Assembly (NCBI GenBank): GCA_031289385.1
Contig: JAITPP010000201.1
Location: 1-9,674, forward strand
Direction of reading: 5' to 3'
Origin: Prevotellaceae bacterium
Lineage (GTDB): Bacteria > Bacteroidota > Bacteroidia > Bacteroidales > UBA932
DNA: 9,674 nt
The position numbers and the translations under genes were made by a program. Below are positions 1 to 6,800 of the stretch, piece by piece. How positions within the stretch are numbered: the stretch's first letter is position 1; each line of letters starts with the position of its first letter. The notes under the pieces were generated by a model that was given only the letters and a program-made list of their open reading frames with translations, did no database searches and was not told the DNA's origin.

Positions 1-150
1 ATGTCGGATAGATGCCAGATTATTTCCGAATTATTTCCGAATTAAGCCGGATTAATGCCGGATTATGCCGAATTAATATCAGACAAATGCCAGATTAATG
101 CCGAATTAATGCCGAATTAATGCCGAATTAATGCCAGATAAATGTCGGAT
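1..150. repeat. Array of ~11-bp direct repeats (TAATGCCGAAT family)
   Basis: About 14 units in tandem, mostly 11 bp with two of 10 bp. The clearest unit, TAATGCCGAAT, occurs three times in a row at about 94-128. Variants end in CCAGAT, CCGGAT or TCGGAT. The array is probably cut by the window edge, since the first unit is incomplete. All frames I read across the first 60 bases meet stops, so it is not coding. Function unknown. Confidence 0.85.
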
Positions 151-158
151 AAATGAAA

Positions 159-200
159 GCGTGCAAAAAGCGTGCAAAGCGTGCAAAAAAGCGTGCAAAA
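159..200. repeat. Four direct repeats of GCGTGCAAA(A)n
   Basis: GCGTGCAAA occurs four times, each copy followed by zero to three further A residues, giving units of 9-12 bp. The copies differ only in A-tract length, as expected from slippage. The array sits between two other arrays of similar period but unrelated sequence. No coding potential seen. Confidence 0.8.
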
Positions 201-231
201 CTCAAAGAAACTTTGGGAGCGGGAGTTTTTT
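197..231 (+). terminator. Possible stem-loop with T-run
   Basis: AAAACTC (197-203) can pair with GAGTTTT (223-229), and the stem runs into a T-tract (226-231). An alternative inner hairpin pairs CAAAG (203-207) with CTTTG (211-215) around an AAA loop. Either could end a transcript entering from before the window. The stem is AT-rich and short, so this is a weak call. Confidence 0.25.
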
Positions 232-241
232 AAGAAAAGAA

Positions 242-355
242 GAATTGCACAATGAATTGCACAATAATTGCGCACCAATTGCGCACTAATTGCGCACTAA
301 TTGCACAAATTGCACAATGAATTGCACAATAATTGCGCACTAATTGCGCACTAAT
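242..355. repeat. Array of 10-12-bp repeats (AATTGCGCACT / GAATTGCACAAT)
   Basis: Ten units lie directly upstream of the histidine kinase. Two types alternate: GAATTGCACAAT and AATTGCGCACT. There is higher-order structure: the 34 bp at 254-287 recur at 319-352 with one mismatch. The array ends about 30 bp before the kinase's likely ATG and contains an in-frame TTG (344) that could be mistaken for its start. It could be a set of protein-binding sites or simply a slippage-grown repeat. Confidence 0.85.
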
Positions 356-385
356 AGAATCAAAACCTTTTTACATCAAACAAAA

Positions 386-1462
386 ATGAAAAGTTTATCC
401 CTAAAAAACAAAATCGCCCTAAACATAATCGTAAGTATGGCAGCGCTCACGATGGTTTTGTGTGCGGTTATTATGCTCGTTTTTAAGCTGCACACGGATA
501 GCTTGGATGCGGGGGGAGATATTACGTCGGGAGATGTGGAGTACTTGATGATGATACTGCTGAGGGTCTGCTGCGTGGGGTGCTTTTTGCTGGTGCTGCA
601 CCTGTTTATCATATCGCGGAGGATTGCGGAGCGAAGCACCAAACCGATACAGGAGATTATAAATATCGCCAACAGCATTAGCCATACGAACCTGAGCGCG
701 AGGATTCCGCTGCCGAGCCATAAGGATGAGGTGTACGAGCTTTCGGAAACCATCAACAGCTTGCTCGACAGGATTGAGTACGCCGTGGAGCGGGAAAAAT
801 CGTTTACGTCCTACGCCTCGCACGAGTTCCGCACGCCCCTCGCGGTGCTGAAGGGGAAGATGGAGGTGCTCATCCGCAAGCCGCGTGGCGAGGCGGAGTA
901 TAGGGAAAAGGTTGGCGCCTGCATAAAGGAGGTGGATAAGCTGAACAGTATGGTGGAGCAGCTTCTTATCCTGACAAGATGCGAGGAGGGTAAAAGTTCC
1001 TTGAGCTATGGCTACTTTCCTATAGAAGATTTGCTTGTCCGCAGCCTGCGCTTGTACGGCGAGGCAATTGCGACTAAGCGGCTGGAGGTAAAGATTGCTG
1101 CCTTACCCCCCAGGGCTTTGGTATATACCGACGAGTATTCGCTATCGACCATACTGAACAACCTAATATCAAATGCCGTAAAGTATAGCCACGACGAGGG
1201 GACGGTTGACATCAGAACGTATCAGGAGGATGATGCTTTGATGGTTGAAATACGGAATGCCGGACAGGGTATCCCCCAAGATGAATTGGAGCATATCTTC
1301 GAGAAATTCTACCGCTCATACGCCTCCGAACGCGCTGATACCAACGGTTTCGGCTTGGGGCTGCCCATCGTGAAACGCTTCTGCTCCTTGCTGAATATTG
1401 GCATTAAAATCGACAGCGAGCCAAACAAAATTACGACGACAACGCTGACCATCCCAAATTAA
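386..1462 (+). CDS. Membrane sensor histidine kinase (HAMP, HisKA, HATPase_c)
   Basis: A 358-residue two-component sensor kinase that should autophosphorylate on His and pass phosphate to a response regulator. Order: TM1 about residues 11-33, a periplasmic loop of only about 20 residues, TM2 about 54-77, HAMP about 78-130, and the HisKA H-box ASHEFRTPL with phospho-acceptor His146. The ATPase domain follows: N-box NNLISNAVKYS (258-268), G1 NAGQGI (291-296), F-box FEKFYRS (305-311) and G2 GFGLGLPI (321-328). G1 has Asn where many kinases have Asp. All catalytic boxes are present, so the protein looks active. I chose ATG386 because the only upstream in-frame option, TTG344, lies in a repeat array directly after a stop (341-343). 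No Shine-Dalgarno is visible. The tiny loop suggests sensing within or near the membrane. No response regulator is present; it may lie before the window. The middle of the gene is GC-rich (40 of 60 bases at 841-900), unlike the other genes. Confidence 0.93.
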   Translation: MKSLSLKNKIALNIIVSMAALTMVLCAVIMLVFKLHTDSLDAGGDITSGDVEYLMMILLRVCCVGCFLLVLHLFIISRRIAERSTKPIQEIINIANSISHTNLSARIPLPSHKDEVYELSETINSLLDRIEYAVEREKSFTSYASHEFRTPLAVLKGKMEVLIRKPRGEAEYREKVGACIKEVDKLNSMVEQLLILTRCEEGKSSLSYGYFPIEDLLVRSLRLYGEAIATKRLEVKIAALPPRALVYTDEYSLSTILNNLISNAVKYSHDEGTVDIRTYQEDDALMVEIRNAGQGIPQDELEHIFEKFYRSYASERADTNGFGLGLPIVKRFCSLLNIGIKIDSEPNKITTTTLTIPN

Positions 1463-1626
1463 CCATTAACCATTAACCATTAACCATTAATCATTAACCA
1501 TTAATCATTAATCATTAATCATTAATCATTAATCATTAATCATTAATCATTAACCATTAATCATTAATCATTAACCATTAACCATTAATCATTAATCATT
1601 AATCATTAATCACTAATCATTAACCG
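1459..1626. repeat. 24-copy heptamer tandem array (TTAAYCA)n
   Basis: Exactly 168 bp, or 24 uninterrupted 7-bp units, mostly TTAATCA or TTAACCA. One unit reads CTAATCA and the last reads TTAACCG. There are no indels, so the period is strictly preserved. The first unit contains the TAA stop of the histidine kinase (1460-1462). It fills most of the gap between the kinase and the convergent WG gene. The remaining bases, 1627-1697, are AT-rich with no clear hairpin. Confidence 0.95.
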
Positions 1627-1697
1627 CTATTGTAATCTGCGTGTTTTGTCAAATCAACAATTAATATTTTATGCAGTTTATAATTCAAAATTCAGAG

Positions 1698-3086
1698 TTA
1701 ATAATCATCAAAATAAACTCTTTTTGTGAAAAGGCTAACGTAACCTATACATCTGCCTCTATTGGATACTTTACACATTTTATCTTCAAATTCTATTTTA
1801 TCATACGAACATGATAATATTTGCTTTCCTGTTTCATCAATTAAACCGTATTTTTTATTGATTTCTACCACCCACAATCCTCCACGAAATTGTCCGATGC
1901 TATCATACGTCATAGGTATAATTTGTTCTCCTGCTTTGTTAATAAATCCGTATTTTTCATTCATGCCGACTATAACAAAACCGTCATAAGAATATCCGAC
2001 ATCATCATACATTAATGATGAAATTTGCTGTCCTGTTGTATCTGCCAGTATCCATTTTTCATTTAATTTCAGATATAAAAATCCATTCTGATTATACACT
2101 TCATCATAAATGCAAGGAACAATTTGTTTTCCTGTTTTATCAATAAATCCACATTTGCCATTAAATTTTACTCTTATTGCATCATTTAAAATGCAAGTTA
2201 CATCATCACATATTTCATCATAAATACAAGGGATAACTTGTTTCCCTGTTTTATCAATAAATCCCCATTTTTCATTTATTTTAACACCTTCCAAACCTTC
2301 TGAAAAATCATACATACCATCATATATAAGAGGAATTATTAATTTTCCTGTTGTATCAACAACACCATATTTTCCATTAAGTTCAACCATCGCTAATCCT
2401 TCTGAAAATGACTCACCAACATAATCATGTATACAAGGAATAATTTCTTTCCCTTTTGAATTAACATAGCCCCATTTATTATCCCTTTTTACAGGTATTA
2501 AATATTCATACATCCATTCGACATAGTCATATTTATGCGGATTTACCTGATTTCCTGTTTTGTCTAAAAATATGTATTTTCCATTAGTTTTTGCTAAAAT
2601 CAAACCATCATAACTCATACGCTTCATCATATCATAAATAAACGGAATAATTTGTTCGCCCGTTTTACTATTTATAGTTCCTTCTTTTTTATTTATTCCA
2701 ACAATAGAAAAACCTGATAAAGAAAAACGTAGATAATCATAAATACAAGGAATAATCTCTTGTCCTGTGCTATCAATAACTCCCCATTTTGAACGAATCA
2801 TTACTTGGGAAAATCCATTACGAAAATTCCATACATTATTATATATGCAGGGGGCAATTTGCTCTCCTGCTTTGTTAATAAATCCGTATTTTCCATTTAT
2901 GCTTACTTTGGCAAAATTTCCCGAAAAAAAAGATACTTCAGTGTATTTACAAGGTATTACAATATTCTTTAAACTGTCGCAATATCCCCACAAGTAATTA
3001 CTTTGATAAGGAATAAATTCAGGCGACTGGGCATGTAATAAATTAAGAACAAAAAAGCATATACAGAATAATAAAAAATGTTTCAT
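1698..3086 (-). CDS. Secreted WG-repeat protein
   Basis: A 462-residue protein with a Sec-type signal peptide (MKHFLLFCICFFVLNLLHAQ), probably cleaved near residue 20, so it is exported to the periplasm or beyond. No lipobox Cys is visible. The rest is about 12 WG-type repeats (PF14903-like) of roughly 35 residues, each in the pattern KWGFIDKTGKQIIPCIYDEV. A degenerate unit with RCIGYVSLF follows at the C-terminus. Some units lose the WG pair (KYIFLDKTG, EKWILADTTG). WG repeats are thought to form beta-rich repeat domains; their biochemical role is poorly defined, so no function is assigned. The start is the ATG directly before the signal peptide; upstream is A/T-rich without Shine-Dalgarno. 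It lies 42 bp downstream of the GNAT gene on the same strand and may be cotranscribed. The gene is AT-rich (16 G/C of 60 at 1741-1800). Confidence 0.92.
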   Translation of the reverse strand: MKHFLLFCICFFVLNLLHAQSPEFIPYQSNYLWGYCDSLKNIVIPCKYTEVSFFSGNFAKVSINGKYGFINKAGEQIAPCIYNNVWNFRNGFSQVMIRSKWGVIDSTGQEIIPCIYDYLRFSLSGFSIVGINKKEGTINSKTGEQIIPFIYDMMKRMSYDGLILAKTNGKYIFLDKTGNQVNPHKYDYVEWMYEYLIPVKRDNKWGYVNSKGKEIIPCIHDYVGESFSEGLAMVELNGKYGVVDTTGKLIIPLIYDGMYDFSEGLEGVKINEKWGFIDKTGKQVIPCIYDEICDDVTCILNDAIRVKFNGKCGFIDKTGKQIVPCIYDEVYNQNGFLYLKLNEKWILADTTGQQISSLMYDDVGYSYDGFVIVGMNEKYGFINKAGEQIIPMTYDSIGQFRGGLWVVEINKKYGLIDETGKQILSCSYDKIEFEDKMCKVSNRGRCIGYVSLFTKRVYFDDY

Positions 3087-3117
3087 ATCGTTTCTATTTT
3101 AAAAAATATAATTTTAA

Positions 3118-3145
3118 TAACTTACGACTTATAACTTACGACTTA
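3118..3145. repeat. Two perfect 14-bp direct repeats overlapping the GNAT stop
   Basis: TAACTTACGACTTA occurs at 3118-3131 and again, identical and directly adjacent, at 3132-3145. Partial similarity (CAACT) continues to 3150. On the - strand the second copy encodes the last residues of the GNAT protein, and the TAA stop (3129-3131) is the edge of the first copy. It occupies part of the short gap before the WG gene. Confidence 0.85.
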
Positions 3146-3641
3146 CAACTAAAACCGCATAAATCATTTCATCAAAATATTCGCCGTTTTTGAAGATGGT
3201 TTTTGATAGTTGCGCTTCAAGCAAAAATCCTGACTTTTGCAGTACTCGTTGCGAGCGCAGATTTGTAGAAAACGGGCGGGCAAAAATTCGGGTTATGTCG
3301 AATGTTTTAAATCCGTACTCAACCGTTTCTTTTATTGCTCGCGGCACTATTCCGTTGCCCCAATATTCTTCGGACAGCCAATATCCCAATTCTGCATTTT
3401 TTAAAAAAATATCTGTTTGCAGCGTTATTCCTATTGCTCCGGCGGCTTCGCCATTAATTTCAATTGCAAATACTTTTGTGGGATTATCATTTGCAACTGA
3501 GGCAATAAAATCTTTTGCATTTTCGAGTGTATATGGGTTTGGAAACATATTTGTAAGCCATTTTGCAATGTTGATATTATTCGCGTGTTTCGCCAAACTT
3601 TCGGCATCCGATTCTGTAAATTTTCGTAATTTAAATTCCAT
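3129..3641 (-). CDS. GNAT acetyltransferase, RimJ/RimL type (Acetyltransf_3)
   Basis: A cytoplasmic 170-residue N-acetyltransferase expected to move acetyl from acetyl-CoA to an amine. The substrate cannot be told from sequence; relatives act on protein N-termini, amino compounds or drugs. The N-terminal strand MEFKLRKFTESDAESLAKHANN is typical of this subfamily. Beta-4 and motif A are LGYWLSEEYWGNGIV (85-99), with W-G-N-G-I at the pyrophosphate-binding turn. Motif B is N127 plus RSQRVLQKSGF (129-139), where the Asn and the following helix line the cofactor pocket. Length is normal for the family. The start is ATG at 3639-3641, with an A/T-rich leader and no Shine-Dalgarno. The last residues, VVSRKL, are encoded within a tandem 14-bp repeat and look like a tail added past the usual final strand (FDEMIYAVL). 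It lies downstream of the macroglobulin gene and just upstream of the WG gene. Confidence 0.9.
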   Translation of the reverse strand: MEFKLRKFTESDAESLAKHANNINIAKWLTNMFPNPYTLENAKDFIASVANDNPTKVFAIEINGEAAGAIGITLQTDIFLKNAELGYWLSEEYWGNGIVPRAIKETVEYGFKTFDITRIFARPFSTNLRSQRVLQKSGFLLEAQLSKTIFKNGEYFDEMIYAVLVVSRKL

Positions 3642-3672
3642 TTCAAAATTTGTAATTAATATCTTGTGTTCT

Positions 3673-3718
3673 TTGTGCGCTTTGTATTTTTTTTATTTTT
3701 TTACCACAAAGCGCACAA
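3673..3718. repeat. Perfect 13-bp inverted repeat in the GNAT 5' gap
   Basis: TTGTGCGCTTTGT (3673-3685) is the exact reverse complement of ACAAAGCGCACAA (3706-3718). The 20-bp spacer is almost all A/T. As RNA it would form a strong stem on either strand. It lies about 140 bp past the macroglobulin stop and about 30 bp before the GNAT start. There is no T-run after the stem in the - direction, so a standard intrinsic terminator is not supported. It could be a processing or attenuation hairpin or a dispersed intergenic element. Confidence 0.75.
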
Positions 3719-3720
3719 GA

Positions 3721-3764
3721 GTTATAAAGTTTTTAAAGCTCATAAAGTTACAAAGTTTTTAAAG
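3721..3764. repeat. Partial two-copy 26-bp repeat, related to the 9509-9674 array
   Basis: AAAGTTTTTAAAG occurs at 3726-3738 and 3752-3764, exactly 26 bp apart. The 26 bp at 3721-3746 match the unit of the distal array (for example 9630-9655) at 23 of 26 positions, in the same orientation. Both begin GTTATAAAGTTT and end TCATAAA. It sits just after the 13-bp inverted repeat. Confidence 0.8.
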
Positions 3765-3778
3765 ATTTTAATAAAAAA

Positions 3779-3814
3779 ATCTGCGTAAATCCGTATCATC
3801 TGCGTTATCTGCGT
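3779..3814. repeat. Three copies of ATCTGCGT
   Basis: ATCTGCGT occurs at 3779-3786, 3798-3805 and 3807-3814, with a degenerate ATCCGTAT between the first two. A fourth copy lies at 1635-1642, in the gap between the kinase and WG genes. Spacing is irregular, so this resembles a dispersed intergenic motif more than a strict tandem array. Confidence 0.6.
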
Positions 3815-3822
3815 GCTAATCG

Positions 3823-3864
3823 CAATTCTCAATTTTCAATTTTCAATTTTCAATTCTCAATTCA
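3823..3864. repeat. Six-copy heptamer array (CAATTYT)n ending at a stop codon
   Basis: Exactly 42 bp: CAATTCT, three CAATTTT, CAATTCT and CAATTCA in perfect 7-bp register. The final unit contains the macroglobulin stop (TGA on the - strand, 3862-3864). The period equals that of the 1459-1626 array but the unit differs, and both arrays start inside a stop codon. Confidence 0.9.
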
Positions 3865-6800
3865 ATAAACCGTAACCCATTTGCCAACATTGTTTGCCGA
3901 AATTTTAGAGTCGTACATTGCTTCGCACGATTGCGCGGGCAGATAGAATTTGCCTACGTATGCTGCTGTCAATTTCACATAAAATATTTTTGAGCGTCCT
4001 GCGGGCAAATTAAAATATGTAAGCACTCTGTCGTCGCGAATGTCGCGGTAGGTAAATGTTTGATTGCTTCCGCTTTCGTCGCTGTCATTAATTATGCGCG
4101 AGTTTATAATTTCCCATCCCGATGGAAATATTTGCGACAGTGCAAGGTTTGTATAATTTCCGCCCGTGCCGTTGTTTTCGATGTTTACACGTGCGCTGAA
4201 ATCTTTGCCCTGCGGCAGATTTGAAACATCTATCGGAACGTCGTTTTCGTCAATATACTGAACCGATATTTTCAATCCGCTTGCCTGTGCTGTTTCGTTG
4301 CCTGCCAATGGTATTCCTTCGGTTTGCAGTGTTACAAATATTGGCGCATCCGTTTTGTTTGCTATATTCAGCGAGCCTTCGTTTTTGATATTTTTAATAT
4401 CTGTTTTCCATATTGTTTTTTCTGTTTTCACGTTTTGCGTGCCGTTGTCGTTATAACTGAAATTAATTTGTTTGTTTTGATATTGCATTGCAAAGCGCGA
4501 TAATGTTCTCAAACAATAGGCTGTGGTTTGCGTACTCATCCAATCGTTGCTGTTTAGTTTTTCTGATATTTTTTTAGCAACTGTAAACGCAATATCCTTT
4601 TCCGACAATAACATTAGTGTTTCAACAATCATAGCCATATCGCGTTCAGACGAGCCGAAACTTTGCGAAAATCCGCTGTACGGCGTTATTTCTGTTGCCA
4701 GATTATTGATGATATTTTTGGCTGTTTGTTGTTGTCCTGCCATAGCGTATGTGGCTGCCAGCATCCATTTTGTTTGCAACGACAAGTCTTTTTGTTCTTT
4801 CAATCTATTCATTGCGCCTATTTCGGGCTGTTTTGCCAGAGCAAGCGTGTATAATCTGTACGCTTGGTCAAAATCGTTTTGCGAATACGAATAATAATCT
4901 CCTTTTTGTTTTGATTTTGTCCATTCGTTAGCCTCGCGTTTTTGGAATTTTATCCAGTTCGATTTCATTGATTGCGGAACGGCGTAACCTTGCGCTTCGG
5001 CTTCGATAATAAAATGCCCTGCATAACTTGTTCCCCAAAGATTTGCATAACGCTCGCCAGCCCAATAAGAAAATCCGCCATCGGTTGTAATAAACGAGCG
5101 CAAACGGTATAATGCTGCTTTTACATTTTCTTCGGCTTTATTTTTTTGCGATTGAGTGAGTTCTGTAACCGAATTTAAATAAATCTGCGGAAATGCCGCC
5201 GATGTTGTTTGTTCTATACATCCGTGCGGATATTGAAGAAGATAATCCAAACGGTTTTTCAGATTTATCGGCGGAAACGTAGAAACTTCGATACTCACGG
5301 CATTTGTGCCTTCCATTCCGCTCAACTTATATGCGCCATCCCAAGTTTGTCCTGCGTTTACAATTTTACTTTCGGTATGATATGTTTTTGGATTTGAATT
5401 TCGTATTAAAATATCAATATCGTATTCTGCTTTTTCAGAGCCTGAGGTTGCTATCAGTTTTACTTTTCCTGCGCCGAGTTTTTCTTTTGTTTTAAGTTTG
5501 AACAATACAAATTCATCGCCTGTGGTTTTAAACGATATATTTTTTGTTTTATCGTCGGCATATTCAAACATATCGTTTGCCTGCACTTCTACTTTTACGT
5601 TTTTGATATTATCTTCCATTGCAAAAACGCTTGCTGTGAGCGAAACGTCTTCGCCGGGGGCAAGCACGCGCGGCAGCGTTGCCAATATCATCAACGGTTT
5701 TTTAACGGCAACGGTTTTTTCTGCCGAACCGTAGGCTTTGTTGTTTCCTGCAACTACCATTATTCTAACCGAGCCAATATAATTCGGAAGTTTTATCGAA
5801 TGTTCTTTTGTGCCGCCTTTTAATGTGAACGTACCTAATACTTTTACAACGGGTTTAAATCTGTTTACATTGTTGTTGTCATCGCCGCTGCCTTCGTCGC
5901 CGCCGCCGATTGCAAACAGTTGTTCAATTTTTCCGCCATAAGCGCCTATCACAAAACTGTAAATATCAAACGAGCGTATTCCCAATGCCTCGCGGGCAAA
6001 AAAAGTTGCCCAAGCATTAGGTGTTTTAAAGTTTGTTATATCAAGCAAACCGTCGTCCACAATAGCGATTGTGTATGACATTGGTTGATTTTTTTCTTCA
6101 CTTATTTTTATTTTAAACGTTTCTTCGGGACGAAGTACATCGGGCATTGTTATTTTGGGTTTCAATATTGTTTGTTCGTCTTCAACAATTACGGGAATAA
6201 TTCCGTAAAGCCGTATCGGTAAATCGTTTGCCGTTTGTGCATGAGGTTGAATAAGCGAAATATTCAGATAGATATTAGGAGTCATTTCTTCGGTAATTTC
6301 AATAGTTGTTTTTGTTTCTTTTGCTTTTCCATCAACCCAAAACATTTGCTGCACTTTACTTCCCGATTCTATGCTAACCAACGCCCGCGAGCCTTCGGAC
6401 GATGGAAATGTGATTGTTGCTTTTTCGCCTACGTTGTATTTTGGTTTATCGGTAGCAATTACAAGAACTGTTGCAGCACTGCCGCCTTCGGTTTGACGAG
6501 GTGCGCCTGCCCAGCCTGCCCAATCGTAATACGAGGCAATGCTTGTTTTGTGATTGCTCGATTTATCGGTTACAACGATGTGATAATAACCCCACGCATC
6601 GTGTAAGGCGGTGTATTGAAATGCGCCTTTTCCGTTTGATATTTTTATGTTGAAATTTGCAACTCTGGTGCGTAGCAATTGTTCCGAATAGTTTGCCCAG
6701 CGTCCGTTGTACGAACTCCACCACCAACTCCAACTGCTTTTATAAATATTCACTTCAACATCGTTGGATGATACAGGTTTTCCGTTGCCGTCAAGACATA

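Noticed and set aside
242..355. DnaA-box cluster or replication origin
   Set aside because: The units (TTGCACAAT, TTGCGCAC) do not match the TTATNCACA consensus, and no dnaA or other origin-linked genes are seen.
344..385. TTG344 as the kinase start, adding 14 N-terminal residues
   Set aside because: It lies inside the repeat array right after an in-frame stop; ATG386 begins a normal kinase N-terminus just before TM1.
376..823. Two overlapping - strand open frames opposite the kinase
   Set aside because: They mirror the kinase's coding bias; the kinase has complete conserved motifs and these have none.
1459..1626. CRISPR array
   Set aside because: Units are 7 bp with no spacers, and no cas genes are present.
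3190..3762. Open frame of 190 codons on the + strand
   Set aside because: It lies largely antisense to the well-supported GNAT gene, runs into the repeat region, and shows no recognisable domain.
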